DNA of 64,000 nt. It comes from Lacticaseibacillus hegangensis (GTDB lineage: Bacteria; Bacillota; Bacilli; Lactobacillales; Lactobacillaceae). Position 1 is the stretch's first letter; each line of letters opens with the position of its first letter. This document shows positions 46,076-55,002 of this stretch, piece by piece. Below the pieces are notes generated by a model. The model searched no databases, was not told the DNA's origin, and saw only the letters and a program-made list of their open reading frames with translations. A program made the translations under genes and the position numbers. The stretch lies in NCBI RefSeq assembly GCF_003946465.1, contig NZ_RHOL01000007.1, positions 34,375-98,374 on the forward strand, in the 5' to 3' direction.

Positions 46076-46159
46076 TGCCGCAAACAGGAGTCGAACCTGC
46101 ACAGGGAAAACCCTACAGCGACCTGAACACTGCGCGTCTGCCAATTCCGCCATTGCGGC
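46076..46159 (-). tRNA. tRNA-Leu (anticodon CAG), copy 2
   Basis: Identical to the tRNA-Leu gene at 38805-38888 over the whole gene. Loop TTCAGGT gives anticodon CAG, and the long variable arm is as in copy 1. The CCA end is not encoded. Confidence 0.95.
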
Positions 46160-46172
46160 AACAACAGGATTA

Positions 46173-46201
46173 AGTATATCAACCAAAGGCCTGCTTGCCA
46201 A
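46173..46201 (-). promoter_or_regulatory. Promoter of tRNA-Leu copy 2
   Basis: On the minus strand TTGGCA (46196-46201), 17 bases, TATACT (46173-46178). Confidence 0.78.
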
Positions 46202-46258
46202 CCCTTTTTTGAAAAAAGCCGGGTAATGCTGCGGTATAATGCCCATGAGGTGAGCATT

Positions 46259-47089
46259 GTGAAGAAAATTCCGGCATCCTGCATCAACCAAGTGGTTCAG
46301 CCGCGGCCGCCAGAGAGCCACAAAGGCACTTTTGGGCGCGTGCTCGTGATTGGCGGCAACGCCCAGTTCGGTGGGGCCGCAATCATGGCTGCCAGTGCTG
46401 CGGTTTATAGTGGCGCAGGCCTGGTCAGTGTCGCCACCGACCCGGTCAACCACACGGCACTGCATGCCCGCCTGCCCGAGGCTATGGTCATCCCCTACGA
46501 TGATCCCGAGCTGAAAAAGCTAATCCCAACCATGGACGTGGTCGCCATCGGGCCGGGCCTTGGCATCGATGAACTGGCAGAAACAATCCTGACGCGGGCA
46601 CTTGAAGCAGTCACTGAGTCGCAGACGCTCATTATTGATGGCTCCGCAATCACGCTGATAGCCGACCGCCAGTTGATGCTCACTCACGCGAAAACCGTGT
46701 GGACCCCGCACCAAATGGAATGGCAGCGGCTGTCAGGAATTACTATTAAGGCTCAAGATGAGCACTCAAATCAACAAGCCGCCGCCAAGCTGCCTGGCAC
46801 TGTGATCGTCAAATCGCACCGCACTCAGATCTTCACCCCGACGACCAGCTACGAAAATCCCCTGGGCACGCCGGCGATGGCCACTGGCGGTATGGGTGAT
46901 ACCTTGGTGGGCATTCTGGCCGGCTTCACTGCTCAATTTGGCCTGAACGACGCTGCACTTTGCGCGGCAGTCTATACCCACAGCGCCATCGCCGAAGCGC
47001 TCGCCAAAACGAATTATGTCGTACTGCCTTCCGCGCTGATCCAGCAGCTGCCCCAGTACATGCAGCAGGCTGCGACAACTCGGGCCTGA
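46259..47089 (+). CDS. nnrD: ADP/ATP-dependent NAD(P)H-hydrate dehydratase
   Basis: NnrD repairs damaged, hydrated NAD(P)H. The 276-residue protein has the ribokinase-like fold with GRVLVIGGNAQFGGA near the start, VVAIGPGLG, and the nucleotide-binding PAMATGGMGDTLVGILAGF near 205-225. I choose GTG at 46259 because GAGGTGA lies 6 bases before it; the ATG at 46244 would overlap that site. The epimerase partner (NnrE domain) is not fused and not seen in the window. The group II intron begins 10 bases beyond the stop codon. Confidence 0.9.
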   Translation: MKKIPASCINQVVQPRPPESHKGTFGRVLVIGGNAQFGGAAIMAASAAVYSGAGLVSVATDPVNHTALHARLPEAMVIPYDDPELKKLIPTMDVVAIGPGLGIDELAETILTRALEAVTESQTLIIDGSAITLIADRQLMLTHAKTVWTPHQMEWQRLSGITIKAQDEHSNQQAAAKLPGTVIVKSHRTQIFTPTTSYENPLGTPAMATGGMGDTLVGILAGFTAQFGLNDAALCAAVYTHSAIAEALAKTNYVVLPSALIQQLPQYMQQAATTRA

Positions 47090-47135
47090 TACAATCGAGT
47101 AGGAGGTAACTGATTAATTCAGCTACCGACCTCTC

Positions 47136-47171
47136 ACACCACCGTACGTACGGTTCCGTATACGGCGGTTC
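47136..47171 (-). ncRNA. Group II intron domain V
   Basis: ACCGCCGT pairs with ACGGTGGT, then a two-sided bulge, then TACG, loop GAAC, CGTA. This is the catalytic hairpin of a group II ribozyme with a class C type CGC triad. Confidence 0.85.
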
Positions 47172-47177
47172 AGTAAT

Positions 47178-48581
47178 TTAAGCATTCTGGATTTGCTGGA
47201 GCGTCTTGGACAGATTTATCAGTCCAAGGTGCTCCAGCTTTTCGTTTCCTAAGGTATAAGTCAATGTCTTGCTGTGAGCCGTTCGCCATGCCCCCTTACG
47301 GGTGCTTGCGGCGGTAAACGCGTCATTAGCTGACAATCCTAATCGCTTCAGGTTCATGACTTTAGTTTTGACCTTCTTCCACTGCTTCCAAATGTACTGA
47401 CGAATTCTACTTCGAAGCCAGGCGTCTAATTGCGCCACAAATGTCTTCATTTTGCCGAAGCCGTAGTACTGCAACCAGCCGCGCATCTTCATTTGAATCT
47501 CCTGTAACATCCGGTCCAATGGAACCCCACGATTTCGCTTAGTTAGTTTCCTTAACGCCTGTTTGATTCTGATTTTCGATTGCCTCACCGGATACGGATA
47601 TGCCCCATCCTTAGTATGTCCAATCGTGAACCCCAGAAACTTCATCCTATTGGTGGAAACGACCTTCGTCTTCTCCTGATTGATTGTGAGCTTGAGCTCC
47701 TTCTCGAGAAAACGGGTCACACTAGCGAGCACACGCTCACCAGCTCTAGGACTCTTGACGAAGATATTGCAGTCGTCGGCGTAGCGCACGAATTCATGGC
47801 CACGGGCGGTGAGCTCCTGGTCAAATTCGTTGAGGTAAACGTTAGCTAACAGCGGGGAGATGGGACCGCCTTGCGGTGTCCCTTGCTCGCTGCGTTCGAG
47901 CATCTTGCCATTCATCGTGCCACTGGTTAGAAAGCGGCGAATGAGCCGCAGAAGCCAGCGGTCGTTGATGCGCCGTTCGAGAAACTTGATAAGCATGTCG
48001 TGGTTCACCGTATCGAAGTATGCTTTCAGATCGAGGTCAACGACATAGCGGTAACCTTGATCGTCCAGCTCCACGGCACGTTGGATAGCGTCATGGGCAC
48101 TTCGGTGCGGGCGAAAACCAAAACTATTGTCAGAGAATACTTGCTCATACATCGGCGAGAGTACCTGGGCCACGGCCTGTTGCACAAAACGGTCGATTAC
48201 CGTTGGTATGCCAAGCTTTCGCATGCCACCGTTGGGCTTTGGTATTTCTACTCGCTTCACTGGCGCCGGCTTATAAGTACCGTCGCGCAACTGCGCAAGC
48301 AGCTCTGCTCGATGTTTACGTAAGTATGGCAGTAGACCATCAACGGTCATACCGTCGATGCCTGCCGCTCCCTTATTCCTGACCACTCGTAGATACGCCT
48401 TGTTCAGGTTGTCGCGGTCAAGAACTAACGCTTGAAACTGAATGCCACTCATCATTTCTTCTTCCACGGAGGTCTTACTACGCGCCCCAGCTTGTTCTTG
48501 GTCTTCCAGACCTACCTTTCGCTGGCGGTCAGCTTGTTCTGTTTTCTGCGATTGTCGCACGGTCTCCACTTCCAATCTCAA
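47178..48581 (-). CDS. ltrA: Group II intron reverse transcriptase/maturase
   Basis: The protein helps the intron RNA fold and copies it into DNA at new sites. Up to 467 residues with all RT blocks: RKLGIPTVIDRFVQQAV, SFGFRPHRSAHDAI, DLKAYFDTVNHD, QGTPQGGPISPLLANVYL, the active site RYADD and KFLGFTIG, then the GIIM maturase domain (MRGWLQYYGFGKM). There is no HNH endonuclease domain, as usual for class C. The start is uncertain: TTG at 48581 opens the frame, and an ATG pair at about 48452-48455 (MMSGIQFQ) is a good alternative. Confidence 0.92.
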   Translation of the reverse strand: MRLEVETVRQSQKTEQADRQRKVGLEDQEQAGARSKTSVEEEMMSGIQFQALVLDRDNLNKAYLRVVRNKGAAGIDGMTVDGLLPYLRKHRAELLAQLRDGTYKPAPVKRVEIPKPNGGMRKLGIPTVIDRFVQQAVAQVLSPMYEQVFSDNSFGFRPHRSAHDAIQRAVELDDQGYRYVVDLDLKAYFDTVNHDMLIKFLERRINDRWLLRLIRRFLTSGTMNGKMLERSEQGTPQGGPISPLLANVYLNEFDQELTARGHEFVRYADDCNIFVKSPRAGERVLASVTRFLEKELKLTINQEKTKVVSTNRMKFLGFTIGHTKDGAYPYPVRQSKIRIKQALRKLTKRNRGVPLDRMLQEIQMKMRGWLQYYGFGKMKTFVAQLDAWLRSRIRQYIWKQWKKVKTKVMNLKRLGLSANDAFTAASTRKGAWRTAHSKTLTYTLGNEKLEHLGLINLSKTLQQIQNA

Positions 48582-48996
48582 TGTGAGTTATTACTGTTCG
48601 GTCCTTCGTGGCTTCGCCACTACTATGACCTCGGCTGACTCCTGGATCGCTCAACGAGCCATCACTGACCCGCTTTATTCTGTTTACATTAGGGCATTCC
48701 CAGACAGAATACTGCGATACAGGCCTCCCCGGGTAAGAACGTCAACTTTCGTACCATGTCACCGTCAGCTCTACTCTCGTGACTTCGAGCAGTATCGGAC
48801 TTCAGTTTGTTTGGCAACCTCATCCAGTCAGTTCAAGCCTTATAGCTGCTTCTTATACATCGGTGCGGTACTTTGCTCATCAGGCTTCCTTCAGATTCCA
48901 CCTCGCGATGGACACCCTTGCCCTTGGCTAGCGGTTCCGACTACTACGGCCCGCAGTGGACTTTCACCACCTAGTTGACGCCCATGCCGGGCGCAC
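48582..48996 (-). ncRNA. Group II intron 5' ribozyme domains
   Basis: About 415 bases between the intron 5' end and the protein frame hold domains I-III. The start GTGCGCCCGGCATGGGC and the block AGGTGGTGAAAGTCCAC just after it are typical of class C intron domain I. No other gene is seen here. Confidence 0.8.
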
Positions 48997-48997
48997 C

Positions 48998-49038
48998 AAA
49001 AAAGTCGAACCACCCGCGGGTGATTCGGCTATTTTTTT
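48998..49038. terminator. Bidirectional terminator of rsuA, intron target site
   Basis: AGTCGAACCACCC and GGGTGATTCGGCT form a long stem with one mismatch, flanked by six A on the left and seven T on the right. On the minus strand it ends rsuA; its T6 G is the 5' exon of the intron. On the plus strand it would have ended nnrD before the insertion. Confidence 0.88.
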
Positions 49039-49739
49039 GCCTCCAGTAAGGCGGCCAGCTCTGCTTCTGTCAGCTTGCGATACTGCCCTGAAGGCAGTGA
49101 CGCTGGCAAGTGCAACGGGCCCATCTGAATCCGCTGCAAGTCGGTCACTTGGTTGCCAACCGCCTTCAGCATCCGCTTCACCTGGTGAAACTTGCCTTCA
49201 TGAATCGTTAACTCGATCAACCGGCCTTCACTGCCTGGCCGCACTGCCACCGTCGCTGGAGCACTGGTGAACTCTTGGAAGGTAATCCCCTCGGCCAGCT
49301 GGTCCGCCATGGCTGGCGTCAGCGCAGCCGCCAGCGACACCAGATAAGTCTTAGGCACGTGGCGCTTGGGCGAAAGCAGGTCATGGCCCAACGCTCCATC
49401 GTTGGTCAAAAGCAGCAGTCCAGTAGTATCTTTGTCCAGCCGACCAACGGGATAAAGACCTGGTCGCCTGTCTGCCGGCGCGATCAAGTCCAACACTGTC
49501 TTCTGCGCGGCGTCAGAATTCGCGGTTAAGACCCCGCTAGGCTTGTTCATCAGATAGTACACCTGCAAGCTGCCGCCCACCGTTTTTCCGTCGACCGTCA
49601 CAGTCGCCCCAGGCACCACTGACACGCTGCCGTTGCGCACCTTTTGCCCGTTGATGGCCACCCGGTTGGCCTTGATCATTTTTTTGACATCACTGCGCGT
49701 GCCGTATTGCAGATTGGCCAAGTAGCGGTCTAATCGCAT
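49029..49739 (-). CDS. rsuA: RsuA/RluB family pseudouridine synthase
   Basis: The enzyme modifies a uridine in rRNA, most likely 16S U516 by family. The 236-residue protein has an N-terminal S4 RNA-binding domain (MRLDRYLANLQYGTRSDVKK) and the catalytic motif VGRLDKDTTGLLLLTND near 100, with the active aspartate. The ATG at 49737-49739 follows AGGTGA; a GTG at 49748 is part of that ribosome site. It overlaps the flippase region by a few bases. The neighbours ytgP and leuS match Bacillus ytzG. Confidence 0.92.
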   Translation of the reverse strand: MRLDRYLANLQYGTRSDVKKMIKANRVAINGQKVRNGSVSVVPGATVTVDGKTVGGSLQVYYLMNKPSGVLTANSDAAQKTVLDLIAPADRRPGLYPVGRLDKDTTGLLLLTNDGALGHDLLSPKRHVPKTYLVSLAAALTPAMADQLAEGITFQEFTSAPATVAVRPGSEGRLIELTIHEGKFHQVKRMLKAVGNQVTDLQRIQMGPLHLPASLPSGQYRKLTEAELAALLEAKK

Positions 49740-49744
49740 CGGCG

Positions 49745-51376
49745 TCACCTGATGTGCAGCCGCGCACGCAGCCGCCCGACGCGCTCGCCTAGCACCATAT
49801 CGGCCAGCCGGGTTTTGAGCAGCGCATACCCGTAAATCAGCACGCCGATTGGCACGGCAATCAGCAAGGCCACAACGGCCCCAACTGCGCGCTCAGGCGC
49901 GATCACGAGTCCAATCAGCCACACGAGCAGTCGAACCACCACGGCCATCACGGCGGAAAACAGTGTGATGCCGAGCAGCCGCCGCGCAGTCTGGCGCAGG
50001 CGGACCGGATACCGCTGACGCAGCGCCTGAATCATTAAGACGCTAGAGACCAGCATACCGGCCAGGGTCGCAACCAGCGCCCCCCAGACGTTCAAAAAAT
50101 AAATCAGGGGCCACTGAAGCACGACCTTGACCACCATCCCGATCAGCATATCGTAAATCGCGATGCCGTTGTGAAACAGGCCTTGCAGAGCCGCTGCGAG
50201 TACCGTGAACAGTCCCATGGCAACGGCAACAAAGGCCGACAGCACCAGCAGGCGAATACCTAACTGATCATAGGAGTAAAAGACTACGTAAAGCGGTTTG
50301 GCCACCGCCGCCATGCCAAGGGCACAAGGCACCATGACAATGAAAAACAGCTGAAGCAAGTTGGTGACTTGTTCGCCGATGGCGTGCTTATCCCCCCGGG
50401 TCTTCGCCCCGGACAGCAGCGGCAGCACGGTCGACGCCATGGCAACGGCCAAACTGATCACGATCATGATCAGTTTGTTGGCATTGCCAGCGTAAAGCGT
50501 GAATAGACTGTTCAGCTCTTGCGTGGTCGCCTGCCAGTGGCTGGCCATCATGGGATTGAAAGTATACTGATCAAACAGGTAATACAGATTGATGCCAGAG
50601 CCGATGACGATGAACGGCACCGCCTGGGAGATGATTTCCTTCAGGATCCGAGGCGTCGAGATCTTGACAGCATCGGTCGAGCCGGCGACCAGAGTCTGAA
50701 ACTTTTGCCGGCGCGACACCAACACAAGCACCAACAGCAGCAGGCCGAACAGTGCCCCGACAAACGCCGCAAACGTTGACTGTGAGGCCGCGTCCACGTA
50801 ATTATGACTGCCGAGCACCATGATGGCATATGTCATCACCAACATGTAAATCACTCGCGCGACTTGCTCAACCAGCTGAGACAGCGCAGACGGTGCCATG
50901 TCGCTGTACCCCTGGAAAAATCCGCGCAGCGTACTCATCACCGGTATGATCAACAGCGGCCAGGCCAGCGACCGATACACCTGAGTCAGCGCGGCATCGC
51001 CCAGCGCCAGCCACGGGGCCAGCATCCACATCAGACCGAATGACAGCAGCCCCATGACGCCCATTAAAATGGTGCCCTGCCGAAACAGCCGGACGCCGGT
51101 GCGGTACTCGTTCATGGCGTTATAATGGGCCACCTGCTTGGAAATCGCCCCAGGCACACCAGCCGTCGCAATGGTCAAGAAGATGCTATAGATGTTATAG
51201 CCCTTAGTAAACAGGTTGTTGGCCGCCAAAAAGGCCGCACCTAGCCAGATGCGCCATGGAATGATATAAATCGCCCCGAGTACGCGGGACAATATGCTTC
51301 CGGCCGTCATCCAAGCCGAACCGCGCAGCATTTGCTCCTGCGCGTTCGGTGTGTTGACCTGCGGATTTTTTGCCAT
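49745..51376 (-). CDS. MurJ/YtgP-type lipid II flippase family protein
   Basis: A polysaccharide-export/MOP superfamily membrane protein of 543 residues with about 14 helices. Bacillus YtgP in the same neighbourhood can act as a lipid II flippase for cell-wall synthesis, so that role is likely but not proven here. The N-terminus has LRGSAWMTAGSILSRVLGAIY, typical of the family. The start ATG is preceded by GGGGTAA. Confidence 0.88.
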   Translation of the reverse strand: MAKNPQVNTPNAQEQMLRGSAWMTAGSILSRVLGAIYIIPWRIWLGAAFLAANNLFTKGYNIYSIFLTIATAGVPGAISKQVAHYNAMNEYRTGVRLFRQGTILMGVMGLLSFGLMWMLAPWLALGDAALTQVYRSLAWPLLIIPVMSTLRGFFQGYSDMAPSALSQLVEQVARVIYMLVMTYAIMVLGSHNYVDAASQSTFAAFVGALFGLLLLVLVLVSRRQKFQTLVAGSTDAVKISTPRILKEIISQAVPFIVIGSGINLYYLFDQYTFNPMMASHWQATTQELNSLFTLYAGNANKLIMIVISLAVAMASTVLPLLSGAKTRGDKHAIGEQVTNLLQLFFIVMVPCALGMAAVAKPLYVVFYSYDQLGIRLLVLSAFVAVAMGLFTVLAAALQGLFHNGIAIYDMLIGMVVKVVLQWPLIYFLNVWGALVATLAGMLVSSVLMIQALRQRYPVRLRQTARRLLGITLFSAVMAVVVRLLVWLIGLVIAPERAVGAVVALLIAVPIGVLIYGYALLKTRLADMVLGERVGRLRARLHIR

Positions 51377-51506
51377 GCCGTTACCCCAATTTCCTCAATA
51401 AAAATGCGTTTACCGTTGCGGATCAGATTAGTCTCTATTTTAAGGGAAGCCTCGGCCCCTTTCAATTGGAACCCCAAGACGTTAGCAATCCGTAAGTTTT
51501 CACATA

Positions 51507-51537
51507 AAATGGCCCGACCGGGGTCGGACCATTCAAA
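51507..51537 (-). terminator. Terminator after leuS
   Basis: On the minus strand AATGGTCCGAC, loop CCCG and GTCGGGCCATT form an 11-base-pair stem followed by TTATG. The T-tract is short. Confidence 0.65.
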
Positions 51538-51540
51538 ATG

Positions 51541-53949
51541 CTATTTGACGACAATATTGACGATCTTGTTTGGCACCACGATCTGCTTGACGATTGTCTT
51601 GCCCGTCGTAAACTTCTTGACGTTTTCAATCGTCATCGCATCGGCGATCGCCTGGGCCTGATCGACATTGACTGGCTCCATCACGTGCCCTCGCAGCTTG
51701 CCGTTGACCTGCACCATCAGCTGAACCTGCTCGGTCACCAGCGCCTTTTCGTCGTAACTCGGCCACGGCGCGTAGGTCAGGCTGTGCGCGTTGCCCAGCT
51801 TCTGCCAGATTTCCTCCATCAGGTGCGGGGCAATCGGCGCCAGCAGCTTGACGAAGCCTTCCACGTAGGCGTATGGCAGGTCATCGACCTTGCGCGCTTC
51901 GTTGATGAAGACCATCATCTGCGAAATGGCGGTATTAAAGTGAAGCGTCTCGTAGTCCTCGGTGACCTTCTTGACGGTTTCGTTGTAGACCTTGTCCAGC
52001 TTGCCGTCGTTGATGGTCGTGATATGATCGCGCATCTTGCCATTGTCATCGATAAAGGTGCTGTAGACACGATCCAAGAACTTGCGCGCCCCGGCCAGGC
52101 CAGTGGTGCTCCAGGCAATACCGGCATCCAGTGGGCCCATAAACATTTCGTACAGGCGCAGCGTATCGGCTCCGTACTGCTCGACCACGTCGTCGGGATT
52201 GACCACGTTACCCTTGCTCTTGCTCATCTTTTCGTGGTTGTCGCCCAGAATCATCCCCTGGTTGAACAGGCGCTGGAATGGCTCCTTGTTCGGGATCACG
52301 CCGATGTCGTACAGGAAGAGGTTCCAGAACCGCGCGTAAAGCAGGTGCAGTACCGCGTGCTCCGCCCCGCCGATGTACAAGTCGACTGGCATCCAGTCCT
52401 TCAGCTTATCGTAATCGGCCAGCTTTTCCTTGTTGTGGGGATCGACAAAGCGCAGGAAGTACCAAGAGGACCCTGCCCACTGCGGCATGGTGTTGGTTTC
52501 ACGCTTACCCTTGCGGCCGTTTTTATCGACCACGTTGACCCAGTCATCCAGGTTGGCCAGCGGCGACTCCCCGGTGCCACTTGGCTTGATGTCCGCCTCT
52601 TCTGGCAGCACGAGTGGCAGCTCGTCTTCAGGCACCAGGGTCGTTTCGCCGTCTTCCCAGTGAATCACAGGAATCGGCTCGCCCCAGTATCGCTGACGCG
52701 AGAAGACCCAGTCGCGCAGCTTATAGTTCACTTTCTTCTCGCCAATCTGCTTGTCTTCAAGCCACTGCAGCATGGCGTCAATGGCGTCTTGCTTGTTCTT
52801 GCCGTTCAAAAAATCGGAATTGATGTGCACGCCGTCGCCAGTGTAGGCCGCGTCGGCAACGTCGCCGCCTTCGATCACGGCGCGGATTGGCAGGTTAAAC
52901 TTTTTGGCAAAGGCAAAGTCGCGGTCGTCGTGAGCTGGCACCGCCATGATGGCGCCGGTGCCGTATGTGGCCAGCACGTAATCGGAAATCCAGATTGGCA
53001 GTTTTTCCCCGTTGACGGGATTGGTGGCATACGCGCCGGTCCACACACCAGTCTTGTCCTTGTTCAAGTCGGTGCGTTCAAGATCCGACTTGTGCTCGAT
53101 GTCCGCCTTGTACGCGTCAACTGCAGCCTTCTGCTCAGGGGTCGTGATGGCGTCCACCAGCTCGTGCTCTGGGGCCATGACCACATAAGTCGCGCCAAAC
53201 AGCGTGTCCGGGCGCGTGGTGAAAACATCAAAGTGCTTGTCTGTGCCCTGAACGTCAAAGGTGATCTGCGCGCCGACTGAGCGGCCGATCCAGTTGCGCT
53301 GCATCTGCTTGATGTTTTCTGGCCAGTCCAGGTCATCAAGGTCGGCCAGCAGCTTATCCGCATAGGCGGTGATTTTCAGCATCCATTGCCGCATTGGCTT
53401 GCGGATGACCGGGAAGCCGCCGCGCTCCGTTTTGCCGTCAATGACTTCCTCGTTGGCGACCACGGTGCCCAGATCCGGACTCCAGTTGACCGGCACCTCC
53501 GCCTCATAGGCCAAACCGTGCTTGTACAGCTGCTCGAAGATCCACTGGGTCCACTTGTAATAGTTCGGATCCGTCGTGGCAATTTCCCGGTTCCAGTCGT
53601 AAGAAAACCCGAGGCTATTGATCTGACGCTTGAAGGTCTCGATATTCTTGTGGGTGAAGCCCTTCGGATTGTGGCCGGTGTTCAGCGCATACTGCTCGGC
53701 AGGCAGCCCAAACGCGTCCCAGCCCATTGGGTGCAGCACATTGTAGCCCTGGGCACGCTTCATGCGGGCAATAATGTCAGTGGCCGTGTAGCCTTCCGGA
53801 TGGCCGACGTGCAGGCCTTGGCCTGACGGGTACGGGAACATGTCCAGCGCGTAGTAGTTCTTCTTGTTCGGGTCCGTTGTGGTGTTGAACTCGTTGTGCT
53901 CAGCCCAGTGCTTTTGCCACTTTTTCTCGATCGCCTTGTGATCGTACAT
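51541..53949 (-). CDS. leuS: Leucyl-tRNA synthetase
   Basis: LeuRS charges leucine tRNAs. The 802-residue class I enzyme shows the HIGH motif as HVGHPEGY near 45, the connective editing domain (about 220-400) with [14 protein letters not shown], and KMSKS as MSKSKGNVV near 570. The C-terminal domain is complete. The ATG follows AAGGAGG. It is controlled by the T-box leader upstream and shares its intergenic region with a divergent PAP2 gene. Confidence 0.97.
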   Translation of the reverse strand: MYDHKAIEKKWQKHWAEHNEFNTTTDPNKKNYYALDMFPYPSGQGLHVGHPEGYTATDIIARMKRAQGYNVLHPMGWDAFGLPAEQYALNTGHNPKGFTHKNIETFKRQINSLGFSYDWNREIATTDPNYYKWTQWIFEQLYKHGLAYEAEVPVNWSPDLGTVVANEEVIDGKTERGGFPVIRKPMRQWMLKITAYADKLLADLDDLDWPENIKQMQRNWIGRSVGAQITFDVQGTDKHFDVFTTRPDTLFGATYVVMAPEHELVDAITTPEQKAAVDAYKADIEHKSDLERTDLNKDKTGVWTGAYATNPVNGEKLPIWISDYVLATYGTGAIMAVPAHDDRDFAFAKKFNLPIRAVIEGGDVADAAYTGDGVHINSDFLNGKNKQDAIDAMLQWLEDKQIGEKKVNYKLRDWVFSRQRYWGEPIPVIHWEDGETTLVPEDELPLVLPEEADIKPSGTGESPLANLDDWVNVVDKNGRKGKRETNTMPQWAGSSWYFLRFVDPHNKEKLADYDKLKDWMPVDLYIGGAEHAVLHLLYARFWNLFLYDIGVIPNKEPFQRLFNQGMILGDNHEKMSKSKGNVVNPDDVVEQYGADTLRLYEMFMGPLDAGIAWSTTGLAGARKFLDRVYSTFIDDNGKMRDHITTINDGKLDKVYNETVKKVTEDYETLHFNTAISQMMVFINEARKVDDLPYAYVEGFVKLLAPIAPHLMEEIWQKLGNAHSLTYAPWPSYDEKALVTEQVQLMVQVNGKLRGHVMEPVNVDQAQAIADAMTIENVKKFTTGKTIVKQIVVPNKIVNIVVK

Positions 53950-53985
53950 GCGTAATGCCTCCTTGAATTTACCGAACGTGGCGGG

Positions 53986-54200
53986 AAAAACGCCAAAAGC
54001 CGCCCTAACATTGTTAGGACGGCTTTTGCCGCGGTACCACCTAAGTTCTGCCTAACAGCAGCCCTCGTTTCTGGATAACGGCCAGTGCCGGCGTGCGTTA
54101 CTCGGGTCAGTTCGGCAAGGCTTCACGCAGGCTCGCAGCGGCCGCCTGCTTTCTTCAGTGAATCATCTTGCCTACTCGTCCCAACACGTTCGATGTTGGG
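53986..54200 (-). promoter_or_regulatory. T-box riboswitch of leuS, CUG specifier
   Basis: The leader has a stem I region with GACGAGTAG on its 5' side and GAACTGACC on its 3' side, so the specifier is CTG (54108-54110), a leucine codon. The T-box AGGTGGTACCGCGG is at 54029-54042, followed by a terminator (GCCGTCCTAAC with GTTAGGGCGGC, then TTTT). Uncharged tRNA-Leu(CAG) should bind and prevent termination. An extra hairpin CCCAACA/TGTTGGG marks the 5' end. Confidence 0.92.
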
Positions 54201-54203
54201 TCA

Positions 54204-54232
54204 ATCATAGCAAAATCCTAAGCTTGAAACAA
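54204..54232 (-). promoter_or_regulatory. Promoter of leuS
   Basis: On the minus strand TTGTTT (54227-54232), 17 bases, TATGAT (54204-54209), starting the T-box transcript near 54198. Confidence 0.6.
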
Positions 54233-54269
54233 GCCGCGCCGGGGCGCAAATATGCTAAAATCGTTTATT

Positions 54270-54953
54270 ATGAAAAAACGTCCTGTTTATCCGCTGATCA
54301 TCGCGGCAGTCAGCTTAGCGGTCTTCATCCCCATTTTAATTGGCGTGACCACGCACGCGGCCTGGATCACGGCAGTCGACCAGTGCGTGATTCAGGTGGT
54401 CACAGCGTACCGGCCGGCGTGGCTGACCGCCATTGTACTGGTGATCACCAACCTCGGCGACCCGCCAGTGGTGGTGATCGTTGGCCTGATCGTCGCGGGC
54501 ATCCTTTTTTACTTTCGGCGGCGCCGCTACGCCTGGTTCGCCTTTGCCTCGATCTGCCTGATGAGCCTATTCAACCACATCGTGAAAAGTTGGATCCGCC
54601 GGCCCCGGCCGTTCATCCAGGATCCAGCCATCACGCCGCTGACTCCCGCGGGCGGCTGGAGTTTCCCTTCCGGCCACGCCAGCGGCTCAATGCTACTGTA
54701 CGGCACGGTGATTCTGATCGCACTTAGCCTCGTGTCGCTGCCGTGGGCTCGGCGCCTGCTGGTGGGTTTTTCGGTGGTGATGATCGCTTTGATCGGGGTC
54801 TCGCGTATTTACGTGCAGGTCCACTTTCCCACCGACGTGCTCGCCGGCTGGAGTTCCGCCTTGGCCGGACTGATGCTGCTGTGGTGGCTGATGTACCCGT
54901 GGCTGACTGCAGTGGGGCCGACCGGCTGGGCCGGACGCGCCCCTCGCCCGTAA
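54270..54953 (+). CDS. PAP2 superfamily membrane phosphatase
   Basis: A lipid-phosphatase-type enzyme of 227 residues with five or six helices. The three PAP2 motifs are present: KSWIRRPRP, SFPSGHASGS and SRIYVQVHFPTD. It may dephosphorylate undecaprenyl or other lipid phosphates; the substrate is not visible. The ATG at 54270 (MKKRPVYP) has no ribosome site and lies 8 bases after an extended -10 box (TGCTAAAAT, 54253-54261), so the transcript may be leaderless. Confidence 0.88.
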   Translation: MKKRPVYPLIIAAVSLAVFIPILIGVTTHAAWITAVDQCVIQVVTAYRPAWLTAIVLVITNLGDPPVVVIVGLIVAGILFYFRRRRYAWFAFASICLMSLFNHIVKSWIRRPRPFIQDPAITPLTPAGGWSFPSGHASGSMLLYGTVILIALSLVSLPWARRLLVGFSVVMIALIGVSRIYVQVHFPTDVLAGWSSALAGLMLLWWLMYPWLTAVGPTGWAGRAPRP

Positions 54954-54961
54954 CCCAAAAA

Positions 54962-55002
54962 AGGATTCAGACGGCCACCCAGCCGTCCGAATCCTCTTTT
55001 TT
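54962..55002. terminator. Bidirectional terminator between the PAP2 and ROK genes
   Basis: AGGATTCAGACGGC and GCCGTCCGAATCCT form a 14-position stem with one mismatch, with six A on the left and CTTTTTT on the right. Confidence 0.9.

Larger units (their letters stand above)
47099..48996 (-). mobile_element. Group II intron, bacterial class C type
   Basis: Read on the minus strand the element starts GTGCGCCCGGCATGGGCG (from 48996) and ends in a domain V/VI region closing CCTCCTAC (to 47099), about 1.9 kb. Both ends are typical of class C introns. Inside lies one reverse transcriptase/maturase frame. The 5' exon is the stem, loop and T6 of the rsuA terminator, the target type that class C introns use. 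The frame and domain V look intact, so it may still splice and move. The exact 3' boundary could be off by a few bases. Confidence 0.9.

Noticed and set aside
45901..46287. 128-codon minus-strand frame across the second tRNA-Leu
   Set aside because: Most of it is the translated tRNA; the first tRNA copy gives the same false peptide.
48442..48978. 178-codon plus-strand frame in the intron 5' region
   Set aside because: It runs antisense to ribozyme domains and the RT start; no protein family is apparent.
51538..53280. 580-codon open frame on the plus strand across leuS
   Set aside because: It is antisense to leuS, whose synthetase motifs are certain. High GC keeps antisense frames open; there is no ribosome site and the product is low-complexity.
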